NCBI RefSeq assembly: GCF_013377085.1
Contig: NZ_JACAAX010000054.1
Span: forward strand, 1-45,384
DNA from: Rhodoplanes sp.
Lineage (GTDB): Bacteria > Pseudomonadota > Alphaproteobacteria > Rhizobiales > Xanthobacteraceae
Length of the DNA: 45,384 nucleotides
Direction: 5' to 3'
The position numbers and the translations under genes were made by a program. Below the pieces are notes generated by a model. That model made no database searches. It saw only the letters and a list, made by a program, of their open reading frames with translations, and was not told the origin of the DNA. Shown in pieces: positions 16,229 to 25,152 of the stretch (position 1 is its first letter; every line of letters begins with the position of its first letter).

Positions 16229-16573
16229 GGCGCTCGCTCTGCCCGGGTTGCGACAGACGCCGGCTCGCTCTGTCCGGCTTCGGGACGAGCGGCCTCCGGT
16301 CGCCGCCGTCGACCGGGTCTGCAGCACCCCCCGTACCGTTCTAGCGCGGGCGGTCGGGCCGCGGGCGTTTACACTAGATCAAGGTTAACGGCCCCGGCGG
16401 GCAGCGGTCCGCTGGGGCCTAAATCGGCGAGCTAAATACGTATTTTCTTTTTTTATCAATATATTGCGTGACTCTTCTGGGATGCCGAGCGAACGGTGCC
16501 CCGGCCCCTGCAGCGCGGCGCGCTTGCGGCCCGGAGAGGCACGTCCTATCAGTGCGGGCCATCCAGGGACCCC
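16229..16573. other. Divergent gene-free interval with a hairpin and AT-rich patch
   Basis: It should carry promoters for the PAS_5 gene (minus) and the rhomboid gene (plus). A hairpin is visible: GGCCCCGGCGG (16390-16400) pairs with CCGCTGGGGCC (16409-16419) with one G-U pair. It is followed by an AT-rich patch near 16433-16466 that contains the palindrome AATACGTATT and a T run. No gene seen. Confidence 0.4.
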
Positions 16574-17308
16574 ATGTCGCGACGCAACGAGCCCATCCTC
16601 AATCTGCCGACCGTGATCGCCGGCCTGATCGCCGCGTTCGGCCTCGTGCACGCGTTCCGCGAACTGGTGCTCACGCAATCGCAGGACGTCGACTTTCTGC
16701 TCCTGTTCGCCTTCATCCCGGCCCGCTACGGGTCGATGCCGGGACTCGACATCGCACTGCCGGGCGGCCTCGCCGCCGATCTGTGGACCTTCGTCAGCTA
16801 CGCCTTCATCCACGGCGACCTCACGCATCTCGGCGTCAACATCCTGTGGCTGCTGCCGTTCGGCAGCGCCGTCGCGCGTCGCTTCGGCAATGCCCGGTTC
16901 ATCGGCTTCTTCGCCGCCACGGCGGCGGCCGGGGCCGGCCTGCACCTCGTCACCCATGCCGGCGAGCTGCTGCCGATGATCGGCGCCTCGGCGGCGATCT
17001 CAGGCTTCATGGCGGCGGCGATCCGTTTCGTCTTCCAGGTCGGCGGGCCGCTCGGCGTCTTCCGCAACACCGACGCGACCGCCTATCTGGTGCCGGCCGC
17101 TCCCCTCTCCGAAACGCTGCGCGATCCCCGTATCATCGCCTTTCTGGCGGTCTGGTTCGGGCTCAACATCCTGTTCGGGCTCGGCTCGGTCGGGATGCTC
17201 GGGGTCGACCAGCCGGTCGCGTGGCAGGCCCATATCGGCGGCTTCGTCGCCGGGCTGCTGCTGTTCCCGCTGTTCGACCCGATCCCGCTGCCGCGCCCGG
17301 CCGACTGA
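16574..17308 (+). CDS. Rhomboid-family intramembrane serine protease
   Basis: A 244-residue inner-membrane protein with about six to seven membrane segments. The catalytic dyad is visible: Ser139 in GASAAISG and His220 in AHIGGFVAG. The oxyanion-supporting HxxxN is His85-Asn89 (HLGVN). The usual GASG is GASA here. This small change leaves the GxS core intact, so activity is expected. The family cleaves membrane-spanning substrates within the bilayer. The start at 16574 (MSRRNEP) is preceded by AGGGA. No substrate or partner is suggested by the neighbours. Confidence 0.92.
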   Translation: MSRRNEPILNLPTVIAGLIAAFGLVHAFRELVLTQSQDVDFLLLFAFIPARYGSMPGLDIALPGGLAADLWTFVSYAFIHGDLTHLGVNILWLLPFGSAVARRFGNARFIGFFAATAAAGAGLHLVTHAGELLPMIGASAAISGFMAAAIRFVFQVGGPLGVFRNTDATAYLVPAAPLSETLRDPRIIAFLAVWFGLNILFGLGSVGMLGVDQPVAWQAHIGGFVAGLLLFPLFDPIPLPRPAD

Positions 17309-17519
17309 CCGCAGACCCCGCTACCATCAGAACGCACGGCGGGACTCCGATGCCGCCCGCCTTGCTCCCCTGATAGAAAACGCGGATGATCTCGATAACG
17401 GTCACGCCTTGCGCGGAACCGAGGGCAGCCTGCGGGCTTGTCGCTCCGGTCTCCCCGCCGCAGCGACCGATCAATGGCATATGCGCCGGCTGTCAGGTCT
17501 GGCGACAAGGGAGGCGAAC

Positions 17520-17951
17520 GTGACCGTCAAGACGATCCTGGTCCGCAAGGGCAATGCCGTCGTCACCATCGACCCCACAGCGACGGTCACGGCCGCCGCC
17601 AAGCTGCTCGGCGAGCATGGGATCGGCGCCGTGGTGGTGACCAGCGCGGACGGCCACACCATCGGAATCATCTCGGAACGCGACATCGTCAAGGCGCTGG
17701 CGGCCCGCGGTGGCGCCGGGCTCGACGCCCCGGTGTCGGAGATCATGACCCGCAAGGTGGTGACATGCACCCAGCAGGACACCATCGGCGAGCTGATGAA
17801 GCAGATGACCGAGGGCCACTTCCGCCATGTCCCGGTGATCGAGCAGGACCGTCTGGTCGGCATCGTCTCGATCGGCGACGTGGTGAAATCGAGGCTCGAG
17901 CAGATGGAGCAGGAATCCGACGCTCTGCGGGACTACATCCGGACGGCGTGA
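17520..17951 (+). CDS. CBS-domain pair protein
   Basis: A 143-residue cytoplasmic protein consisting of two CBS domains (about 8-66 and 74-132), which form one Bateman module binding AMP, ATP or a related nucleotide. Typical segments are IGAVVVTSADGHTIGIISERDIVKAL and HFRHVPVIEQDRLVGIVSIGDVVK. The start is the GTG at 17520, with AAGGGAGG five bases upstream. Upstream ATG codons in frame have no such site. No catalytic domain is attached, so it probably regulates another protein. It is common in alphaproteobacteria as a single gene. Confidence 0.9.
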   Translation: MTVKTILVRKGNAVVTIDPTATVTAAAKLLGEHGIGAVVVTSADGHTIGIISERDIVKALAARGGAGLDAPVSEIMTRKVVTCTQQDTIGELMKQMTEGHFRHVPVIEQDRLVGIVSIGDVVKSRLEQMEQESDALRDYIRTA

Positions 17952-17972
17952 GGCGGGCACGGCCTCGCGGTT

Positions 17973-18110
17973 GTCATCGCCGGGCTTGACCCGGCGATCC
18001 ATCGTCCTGCGAATAAAGAGATTTTACGAAACTCGATGGATGCGCGGGTCGAGCCCGCGCATGACGAATCGCATGATTGTGACGCGATGTGTGCATCCCG
18101 TAGCGCCTTC
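17973..18110 (-). repeat. Alphaproteobacterial palindromic intergenic repeat, copy 2
   Basis: An inverted copy of the element at 9044-9180. It has the same two hairpins (CGCCGGGCTTGACCCGGCG, 17979-17997, and GCGCGGGTCGAGCCCGCGC, 18042-18060), a different centre, and the shared flank TGTGTGCATCCCGTAGCGCC. It lies between convergent genes (CBS protein and chemotaxis receptor). Confidence 0.75.
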
Positions 18111-18214
18111 GCGAAGCACAACCGGGCGTTTTCTCGTCGTTCCGGAACGCGAATGCGCGGCGCGAGGCCGGGCAATGCTGGTCGTGAATGTTGGAAAGGC
18201 GCCGAGGACCTCCC

Positions 18215-20194
18215 TCAGGCCGCCCGGACGGTGCGCAGGAAGCCTTCGAGCTCCACCTTGAGATGCTCGCTCTCGCGGGTGAGCGAGTTCGCCGCGGTGA
18301 GCACCTGGGCCGAGGACGATCCGGTCTCGCTGGCGCCGCGGCTGACGTCGACGATGTTGTTGGCGACCTCGGTGGTGCCGCGCGCGGCCTGCTGGACGTT
18401 GCGGGCGATCTCCTGGGTGGCGGCGCCCTGCTCCTCGACCGAGGCCGCGATATTGGCGGCAATCTCGGATACCCGGTTGATGGTGCGGCCGATCTCCTTG
18501 ATGGCCCCGACCGAGTCGGCGGTCGCCGACTGCATGCCGGCGATCTGGGCCGAGATGTCGCCCGTCGCCTTGGCCGTCTGCGCGGCCAGTGCCTTGACCT
18601 CCTGGGCGACGACCGCGAAGCCCTTGCCGGCCTCGCCGGCGCGGGCCGCCTCGATGGTCGCGTTGAGGGCCAGGAGGTTGGTCTGCTCGGCGATCGCCGT
18701 GATGAACTTGACGACGTCGCCGATCCGGCTCGCCAGCTTGGAGAGCTCGTTGATGCGGGTGTCGGTGCGGACCGCCTGCTCGACGGCCTGGGCCGCGATG
18801 TTGCTCGACTCCTGAACCTGGCGGGCAATCTCGGCGACCGAGGCGGCCAGTTCCTCGGCCGACGAGGCGACCGTCTGCACGTTCGCCGAGGCCTGGGTCG
18901 AGGCGCTCGCCACCGTATTGGACAGACGCTGGGTGGTCTCCGCCGTCGCGGTGAGCCGCCGCGCCTCCGACTCGAGCTGGCTCGCCGCCGACGACACCAT
19001 GCCGACAATGTTGCCGACCGCCGACTCGAAGCCGTCGGCGAGCTTGGCCATCTCGGCCTTGCGGGCGGCGGCGCCGGCCTGATTGGCCGTCTCGCGCTCC
19101 TCCGCCTCGCGCTGCGCCTTCTCGACTGCGACCACCTTGAAGCGCTCGACCGCCTTGGCCATCTCGCCGATCTCGTCGCGGCGGCCGAGGCCGGGCAGCG
19201 ACACTTCCATATGGCCCTCGGCGAGCTCGCGCATCGCCTTGGTCATCGCCTTCAATGGCCGCGCCAGGCTCGAGCCGATCAGAAAGCCTATGCCGGCGAC
19301 CGCCGCGAAGGCGATGCCGATCGCGATCAGAATCTGCCGACGGGTGTCCTCGCGCGCCTCGGCATTCTTCTCGATCGCCGCGGTGTGCAGCTTGTCGATC
19401 CCGGCCTTGATCTGGTCGACCACGGGCGACACGTTGCCGTACTCGACCTTGGTCAGGGTCGAGGCCAGCTCGATCCCCTCGGCGGCCTTGATCCATTCGT
19501 TGAAGTCGCGCTCGTAGGCCGCGAGCCGGTCGAGCATCTGCTTCTTGGTCGAGGCCGGCAGCGCGGCCGACTGGAAGGCGCTGACGAAGGCGGCCAGCGC
19601 CTTCTTGAAGCTGGTCTGCGACAACCCGTCCTGACGCAGCATGAACTCCCGCTCGTAGCGACGAACCGGATGGATGCCGGCGACCAGGCGAGCGTCGTCG
19701 AACTTGTCGAGCTCGTTCTCGATTTGGCGAACCGTGTTGCGCAGCGCCCCCTCGAGACCGCTGTCGCCGGTCAGGCCCATGGTCCGCTTGGCCGCAACCG
19801 ACGCACCGAAATGCCCGGCGTAGCGCTCCATGCCGGCCCGCGCCTTGCCGGCCTTCTCGGCCAGCTCCGGCTCGCCCATCTCGACCAGCCGCGCCTGCAG
19901 ATCCTTGAAGCCTGCCAGCATCTTGGTGACCGCTTGCTCGAAGTCGCGCAGGCGCGCCTCCTCGCCCGTGAGCATGAACTCCTTCTCGGCGTCGCGGGCC
20001 TGGAACATGGCGGCCGAAACGTCGGTGGCGAGCGTCGCAACGGCATTGGCCCGATCGGCAGCCTGCTCGTATTGCGCCTGGGTGCTCGCCCCCAGAAGGT
20101 AGAAGCCGCCGACAAAACACAGTCCGAGCAGGCCGACGGCGCCGATCGCCGCGATCTTGAGCTGCAAGCTGACGCGGAAGGACGGAAGTGACAT
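18215..20194 (-). CDS. Methyl-accepting chemotaxis protein
   Basis: A 659-residue transmembrane receptor. The first membrane segment is at about 11-36 ([21 protein letters not shown]). A long periplasmic helical region of some 240 residues follows, with repeated Ala/Glu/Lys helices. The second segment is at about 285-308. Next come a HAMP domain ([20 protein letters not shown]) and a cytoplasmic signalling domain, with the conserved hairpin tip recognisable in the [20 protein letters not shown] and [13 protein letters not shown] segments. There is no CheR-docking pentapeptide at the C-terminus (ends FLRTVRAA). The long sensor length suggests a helical-bimodular-type ligand domain, but the ligand is unknown. 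No che genes are nearby. Confidence 0.92.
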   Translation of the reverse strand: MSLPSFRVSLQLKIAAIGAVGLLGLCFVGGFYLLGASTQAQYEQAADRANAVATLATDVSAAMFQARDAEKEFMLTGEEARLRDFEQAVTKMLAGFKDLQARLVEMGEPELAEKAGKARAGMERYAGHFGASVAAKRTMGLTGDSGLEGALRNTVRQIENELDKFDDARLVAGIHPVRRYEREFMLRQDGLSQTSFKKALAAFVSAFQSAALPASTKKQMLDRLAAYERDFNEWIKAAEGIELASTLTKVEYGNVSPVVDQIKAGIDKLHTAAIEKNAEAREDTRRQILIAIGIAFAAVAGIGFLIGSSLARPLKAMTKAMRELAEGHMEVSLPGLGRRDEIGEMAKAVERFKVVAVEKAQREAEERETANQAGAAARKAEMAKLADGFESAVGNIVGMVSSAASQLESEARRLTATAETTQRLSNTVASASTQASANVQTVASSAEELAASVAEIARQVQESSNIAAQAVEQAVRTDTRINELSKLASRIGDVVKFITAIAEQTNLLALNATIEAARAGEAGKGFAVVAQEVKALAAQTAKATGDISAQIAGMQSATADSVGAIKEIGRTINRVSEIAANIAASVEEQGAATQEIARNVQQAARGTTEVANNIVDVSRGASETGSSSAQVLTAANSLTRESEHLKVELEGFLRTVRAA

Positions 20195-20484
20195 TGCTGG
20201 CCCCGGGGATTCCGAACTAAGACGGACTAGTGCTCACACGATTGGGTTAAAATCCTCTTGCAGAGCGGGAATCCTTTTTTGATGCACGCGCCGCCCCTCA
20301 CCATGACACCCCCACAAGGAACCCGGAAGGCGCGTCGACGACGCCACGCCGGCTTTCGATTGAAATGGTTGCCTTCTTCGGCCTCGAAACGGCCAAATCC
20401 GAGTAATTGCGTTTTCGTCCGGTGAGCCGTCCCATGTCGCCGTGATCCGGCTTAGAATCTCCCCGAATCGCCCGGGAGGATCGC

Positions 20485-21723
20485 GTGCGCCATCGAGCCG
20501 AAACGACCCCTGTGTCCCGCCGCGAGATCCTCGCCGGCGGCGGAGCCGCCGTCCTGTCGCTCGCCGTGACGCCGGCGGCCGCCGCGTCGTTCGAGCAGTG
20601 GCGCGCCTCCTTCAAGGCGCGGGCACTGCGCCGCGGAATCTCGGAGGCGACCTATGACCGGGTGATGAACCGCCTCGAGCCGGACACCGGCGTCTACGCC
20701 CTGCAGCGGGCCCAGCCGGAGTTCCAGGAGGCCCTGTGGCAATACATCAACCGGCGCGTCTCCGACTGGCGGATCATCACAGGCAAGCAGCGGGCCGTGG
20801 AGCAGAAGGCGCTGCTCGACCGGATCGAGCGGGACTACCGGGTCGACCGCTACATCGTTCTGGCCCTGTGGGGGGTCGAGTCGAGCTACGGCGACGTCAT
20901 CGACAATCGCAAATACATGCGCCCGGTGATGCCGGCGCTCGCCGCGCTCGCCTGGGGCGAGCCGCGCCGCCGCGCCTATTGGGAGCAGGAGCTGCTCAAC
21001 GCGCTGGTCATCATCGACCGCGGCTGGGGCGACCCGAAGGAGATGATCGGCTCCTGGGCCGGCGCCATGGGCCACACCCAGTGGATGCCCGAGGTGTGGC
21101 TCAACATGGGGGTCGACTTCGACCAGGACGGCCGAATCTCGCCGTTCGGCAAGCCGGATGACGCGCTCGCCGGCGCCTCCCGTTATCTCCTGGTGCGCGG
21201 CAAGTACAGCCAAGGCGAGACCTGGGGCTGCGAGGCTCGCCTGCCCGCCGGCTTCAACACGAAGCTCGCCGACGGCCGGACCTATCGGCCGTATGCGAAG
21301 TGGGCCGCGCTCGGCGTCACCCGCCCCGACGGCGCCGCCTTCGCGCATCCGAGCCACCAGGTCCGGCTGAAGGTGCCGGAGCCGGGCGGACCCGCCTTCC
21401 TGATCGGACGGAATTTCCAGTCGATCTACTCCTACAATCCGGCCTTCTCGTATTCGCTGGCGATCTGCCACCTGGCCGACCGCATTCGCGGCGCCGGGCC
21501 GTTCGTCCAGCCGTTCCCGGGCAGCGAGCGCTTGCCGACGCTCGCCGAGGTGCAGGAGATCCAGCGCCGCCTGACCGCCGCCGGCTTCGACACCGACGGC
21601 ACCGACGGCCGGGTCGGCCGCGACACCCAGCGGGCCGTCGCCGCCTTCCAGCGCAAGACCGGCATGGAGGTCGACGGCTATGCCGGCCTCGCCGTGCTGG
21701 CCCGGCTGCGCCAGGGCGGGTGA
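20485..21723 (+). CDS. MltB-type lytic murein transglycosylase with a peptidoglycan-binding domain
   Basis: A 412-residue exported enzyme that cleaves peptidoglycan between MurNAc and GlcNAc to give anhydro ends. It starts at GTG (20485), with GGGAGGA four bases upstream. Residues 1-34 include a twin-arginine-like signal (SRREILAGGGAA). The SLT_2 domain spans about 35-335, with catalytic Glu132 in WGVESSYG and the segments SWAGAMGHTQWMP and FGKPDDALAGASRYL. A PG_binding_1 domain occupies about 350-408 (IQRRLTAAGFDTDGTDGRVGRDT). Neighbouring genes give no partner. Confidence 0.93.
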   Translation: MRHRAETTPVSRREILAGGGAAVLSLAVTPAAAASFEQWRASFKARALRRGISEATYDRVMNRLEPDTGVYALQRAQPEFQEALWQYINRRVSDWRIITGKQRAVEQKALLDRIERDYRVDRYIVLALWGVESSYGDVIDNRKYMRPVMPALAALAWGEPRRRAYWEQELLNALVIIDRGWGDPKEMIGSWAGAMGHTQWMPEVWLNMGVDFDQDGRISPFGKPDDALAGASRYLLVRGKYSQGETWGCEARLPAGFNTKLADGRTYRPYAKWAALGVTRPDGAAFAHPSHQVRLKVPEPGGPAFLIGRNFQSIYSYNPAFSYSLAICHLADRIRGAGPFVQPFPGSERLPTLAEVQEIQRRLTAAGFDTDGTDGRVGRDTQRAVAAFQRKTGMEVDGYAGLAVLARLRQGG

Positions 21724-21740
21724 TCGCCTGCCCGCGCCGG

Positions 21741-22727
21741 TCAGCCGGCGTGGCGCTGCCGGGCGCGGCCGGGCAGCAGGCCCCACTCCTCCAGCTTGTC
21801 CTCGATCCGCGCCTCGATGTCGGCGATCTTGGAAAACCGCTCGTAATAGATGCCGGACAGGTCGCTCGGCAGCACGGCCGGCTCCTCGAGCAGCAGCACC
21901 ACCCGGTTGAACTCGCGATACTTGGCGAACAGCAGCCCGGCCTCGAAGATGACGTTCTCGCGGGCACGGGCGACCAGCGGCTCCTCGGTGTCGCGCAGCC
22001 GCCCCTCGTCGTCCGGCGTCACCAGGATGAAGCCCGCCTTGCAGATCCGCACCAGGCCCTCGAGCTCGTCCAGGATGGCGTTGGGGCCCTTGCTGGCCTG
22101 ACCCAGCACCTTCGGGCTGACGCCGTGCCTGAGCAGCAGGAGCTGGAGCTGATCGAGCGAATCCTGCCGGCGGCCGTGGACGATGAAGACGTTCTTCTCC
22201 AGATACAGCTCCGGCAGCGGGCTGTGCAGCGCCACCGCGAGGACGTCGACGAAGGCCTCCAGCACCGTCACCTCGGCCGGCCCGAACACCTTGTCGGCGG
22301 CGTTGTTGTGGAAGCACACGACCCCGAACGGATCGCCGCCCGCCATGGTGATCGGAATGCAGATCATGTTCTCGATCGGGCTGTCGCCGGTGAAGAACCG
22401 GGCCGTCACCGGGGAGGCCTGGACGCGGCAGAACACGACGGTCCGCTTCTGGCGGAAGCAGTAGCCGGCGATGCTCTGGTCGTGCGGAAACTCCATCGGC
22501 CAGTCGGCCCGGCGGGCCGGATCGAGCAGCCGGTTCTCGAACAGGAAGTCGTCCTGGTTGAACACGATCAGGCGGCGGCCGCGGGGATCGTTGACCAGCA
22601 CGGTGCCGTGGTCGGCGACCGGGTCGGCGATCACGGTGGCAATCAGGAATTCCTTGATGATCTCCTCCTGGGACCGCCCCTTGGCGGCGCTCAGGAACCC
22701 CCTGATGGGTCCGAAGTCGGTCGGCAT
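21741..22727 (-). CDS. GAF-TIR-like fusion protein, putative nucleotide-activated NADase effector
   Basis: A 328-residue cytoplasmic protein. Residues about 20-168 form a GAF domain (FLIATVIADPVADHGTVLV; FGVVCFHNNAADKVFGP). Residues 178-300 match the TIR-like domain of PF10137 (CAP12/Pycsar effector): NVFIVHGRRQ at 179-188, AGFILVTPDDEG at 231-242, RARENVIFEAG at 254-264 with putative catalytic Glu262, and PSDLSGIYYERF at 287-298. In CBASS and Pycsar, such domains destroy NAD after a sensor domain binds a cyclic nucleotide. Here the sensor is GAF, a fold known to bind cyclic nucleotides, but no cyclase gene is visible in the window. The ATG at 22727 has GAGG five bases upstream. It is divergent from the TPP enzyme gene. 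Domain calls are strong, the defence role inferred. Confidence 0.85.
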   Translation of the reverse strand: MPTDFGPIRGFLSAAKGRSQEEIIKEFLIATVIADPVADHGTVLVNDPRGRRLIVFNQDDFLFENRLLDPARRADWPMEFPHDQSIAGYCFRQKRTVVFCRVQASPVTARFFTGDSPIENMICIPITMAGGDPFGVVCFHNNAADKVFGPAEVTVLEAFVDVLAVALHSPLPELYLEKNVFIVHGRRQDSLDQLQLLLLRHGVSPKVLGQASKGPNAILDELEGLVRICKAGFILVTPDDEGRLRDTEEPLVARARENVIFEAGLLFAKYREFNRVVLLLEEPAVLPSDLSGIYYERFSKIADIEARIEDKLEEWGLLPGRARQRHAG

Positions 22728-22915
22728 CGGCACCTCGATCCCGCTGGTTTGCCACGCGATTGTTCCACCTGCGGCACAGCGATGCAACTCTGACGTTTTT
22801 TGTTATAAACCACAACCCAATGATCGCGACCAGCGACGAGCGCCGCGGCGGTTGCGTCCTGGCTGGGGATCGGATTTCCTGTCGCCACCCCCCGTCAGTC
22901 AGGATCCCCTCCTCC

Positions 22916-24730
22916 ATGACCCTCGTGAACGATCCCGGCCGGCCCGCGCAGGCCGGAGGCGCCGGTCCCGCCGGCGTCGAGCGCCCCGCCGCGGCCGGCG
23001 GCAACGCACCGAAATTCGGCAGCGACGTCGTCGCCGACATGCTGCGCAGCCTCGATATTCCTTGGATTGCGCTCAATCCGGGGGCGAGCTATCGCGGCCT
23101 GCACGACAGCCTGGTCAACCACCTGGGCAATGCGGCGCCCCAGATGCTGCTGTGCCTGCACGAGGAGTCGGCCGTCGCCATCGCCCACGGCTATGCCAAG
23201 GTGACGGGCCGCGCCATGGCGGTCGCCGTCCACTCCAATGTCGGGCTGATGCACGCCACCATGGGCCTGTTCAACGCCTGGTGCGACCGCATGCCGATGC
23301 TGGTGCTGGGCGCCACCGGCCCGGTCGATGCGGCCAAGCGGCGGCCGTGGATCGACTGGATCCACACGGCGCGCGACCAGGGCGCCCTGGTGCGCCACTA
23401 CACCAAATGGGACGACCAGCCGGCCTCGCCGACGGCGGCCCGCGAATCCCTGCTGCGGGCATGGTGGCTCGCCAACAGCGCCCCGCAGGCGCCGACCTAC
23501 GTGGTGCTCGACGTCGAGCTGCAGGAGGCGGAGCTGCCCGCCCCGCTGCCGCCGATCGATGCGGCGCGCTTCATGCCGCCGCTCGTCGCCGGGCCGCCGG
23601 CCGACCTGGTCGCCCGCGCCGCCGCGCTGCTGCTCCGCGCCGAGCGTCCGCTGATCCTGGCCGGCCGCGTCTCCCGCGACCTCGACGCCTGGACCCGCCG
23701 CATCGCGCTGGCCGAGGCCCTGCAGGCCCGGGTCGCCACCAACCTGAAGGCCGCCGCCGCCTTCCCGACCGACCATCCGCTCCATCCGTGGCCGGCCGCG
23801 ACCTTTCCGGGCGAGGCGCTGACCACGGCGATGCGCGAGGCGGACGTGATCCTGAGCCTCGACTGGATCGACCTCGCCGGCACCCTGAAGGCGCTCGGCG
23901 CCCCGCCGGCGGCCAAAATCGTCCAGGTGTCGCTCGACCATCAGCTCCACAACGGCTGGAGCATGGACCACCAGGGCCTGCCGCCCGTCGACCTTTTCAT
24001 TGCCGCCGACCCGGACGCGACCGTCGCGGCCCTGCTGGCAGCGCTGGATGACGGGCGCCAGCCGGCGCCGGCCATGACCGACCCGACCCCGGTCGACGCG
24101 GCGCCTGCGGTGCAGCCCGAGGGGCCGATCGCGGTCGAGCATCTCGCCCGCAGCCTGCGGGCGGCACTCGGCGACCGCCCGGCGGCGCTCGCCCACACGA
24201 CGATCTCCTGGCAGGGCCAGTGGTGGCCGTTCCGCCACCCGCTCGACTTTTTGGGCTCCGACGGCGGCGGCGGTCTCGGGGCCGGGCCGGGCCTCGCGGT
24301 CGGGGCGGCGCTGGCGCTCGCCGGCAGCGATCGCATGACGGTCGCGGTGTGCGGCGACGGCGATTTTCTCATGGGCGTGACGGCGATCTGGACCGCCGTG
24401 CACTACCGGCTGCCGCTGCTGATCGTGATCGCCAACAACCGCTCCTTCTACAACGACGAGGTCCACCAGGAGCGCGTCGCCCGCATGCGCGGCCGGCCGG
24501 TCGAGAACAAGTGGATCGGCCAGCGCATGGACGACCCCGACATCGACCTCGCCGCCATGGCGCGCGCCCAGGGTGCCCAGGGCTTCGGGCCGGTGACGCG
24601 CGGCGACGCGCTCGCCGCAACGCTCGCAACCGCGGTCGCGGCCGTCGAGGCCGGTGCCGTCGCGGTCGTCGACGTGCGGGTCGAGCCCGGCTACGGCGCC
24701 GTCGCGGCCGCGCTCACCCGGGCGCCGTGA
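22916..24730 (+). CDS. Thiamine-pyrophosphate-dependent enzyme (acetolactate synthase/benzoylformate decarboxylase superfamily)
   Basis: A 604-residue cytoplasmic enzyme with the three-domain POX/ALS layout. The N-terminal Pyr domain carries the cofactor-activating Glu near residue 83 in LHEESAVAIAHGYAK. The central domain is at about 225-350. The C-terminal PP domain has GDGDFLMG near 480 and NN near 507, the TPP/Mg motif. The substrate cannot be read from sequence. It lacks a neighbouring small regulatory subunit, so it is unlikely to be the biosynthetic acetolactate synthase. The start at 22916 is the ATG closest to the conserved region. An in-frame ATG at 22820 is possible. A nearby dihydroxyphthalate-decarboxylase-like gene hints at aromatic or keto-acid catabolism. 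Confidence 0.85.
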   Translation: MTLVNDPGRPAQAGGAGPAGVERPAAAGGNAPKFGSDVVADMLRSLDIPWIALNPGASYRGLHDSLVNHLGNAAPQMLLCLHEESAVAIAHGYAKVTGRAMAVAVHSNVGLMHATMGLFNAWCDRMPMLVLGATGPVDAAKRRPWIDWIHTARDQGALVRHYTKWDDQPASPTAARESLLRAWWLANSAPQAPTYVVLDVELQEAELPAPLPPIDAARFMPPLVAGPPADLVARAAALLLRAERPLILAGRVSRDLDAWTRRIALAEALQARVATNLKAAAAFPTDHPLHPWPAATFPGEALTTAMREADVILSLDWIDLAGTLKALGAPPAAKIVQVSLDHQLHNGWSMDHQGLPPVDLFIAADPDATVAALLAALDDGRQPAPAMTDPTPVDAAPAVQPEGPIAVEHLARSLRAALGDRPAALAHTTISWQGQWWPFRHPLDFLGSDGGGGLGAGPGLAVGAALALAGSDRMTVAVCGDGDFLMGVTAIWTAVHYRLPLLIVIANNRSFYNDEVHQERVARMRGRPVENKWIGQRMDDPDIDLAAMARAQGAQGFGPVTRGDALAATLATAVAAVEAGAVAVVDVRVEPGYGAVAAALTRAP

Positions 24731-24853
24731 GGCACCACTCCGCGCGGGCGATGCGCCGGTGCCGTGGAAATCGCCCACCGATTCATTCTTTCGGCGAGTC
24801 ACCCTTGAGGACTAGGAGGGTTCAGGTAGAATAGTCGTGCAGGGGATGTCGCC

Positions 24854-25120
24854 ATGGAACTGGTCGCAACGACCGTGGTCTCCGAGACGGCTGTTCACGC
24901 CCGCTTCTCGGACCAATCCGATCTGGTCGCAGCGACGCATTGGTTCGAGTTCGAGATTCCGCTCGCCGACCTCGACATCGTGGCGTTTCGCACGACGCAT
25001 CCGCGCAAGTCGGAAGCGCGTTTCATCAATGCCGCGAAGCTCGCCGCGCTGCGTCACCTCTACAAGATGATCGGCGCCGAGATCGTCCGCCTGCAGGGCG
25101 AGATCCGCAGCGACGGCTGA
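24854..25120 (+). CDS. Small conserved-looking hypothetical protein
   Basis: An 88-residue protein with no recognised domain. It has alternating hydrophobic/charged segments (HWFEFEIPLADLDIVAFRT) followed by a helix-like C-terminal part (INAAKLAALRHLYKMIGAEIVRLQGEI). GGGGA lies shortly before the ATG. It sits 123 bases after the TPP enzyme gene on the same strand, so it may be co-transcribed. The following gene converges with it after 32 bases. Codon use is like that of the surrounding genes, which supports a real gene. Confidence 0.6.
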   Translation: MELVATTVVSETAVHARFSDQSDLVAATHWFEFEIPLADLDIVAFRTTHPRKSEARFINAAKLAALRHLYKMIGAEIVRLQGEIRSDG

Positions 25121-25152
25121 TCGCCGCGAACCGGGGGTGCCCGTTCCGTTTC

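Noticed and set aside
22916-24730. Calling the TPP enzyme biosynthetic acetolactate synthase (ilvB)
   Set aside because: No adjacent small subunit gene, and the N-terminal and linker regions do not look like IlvB. Only the superfamily can be supported.
21741-24730. A complete CBASS or Pycsar operon
   Set aside because: The GAF-TIR-like protein is convincing, but the divergent neighbour is a metabolic TPP enzyme and no cyclase is present.
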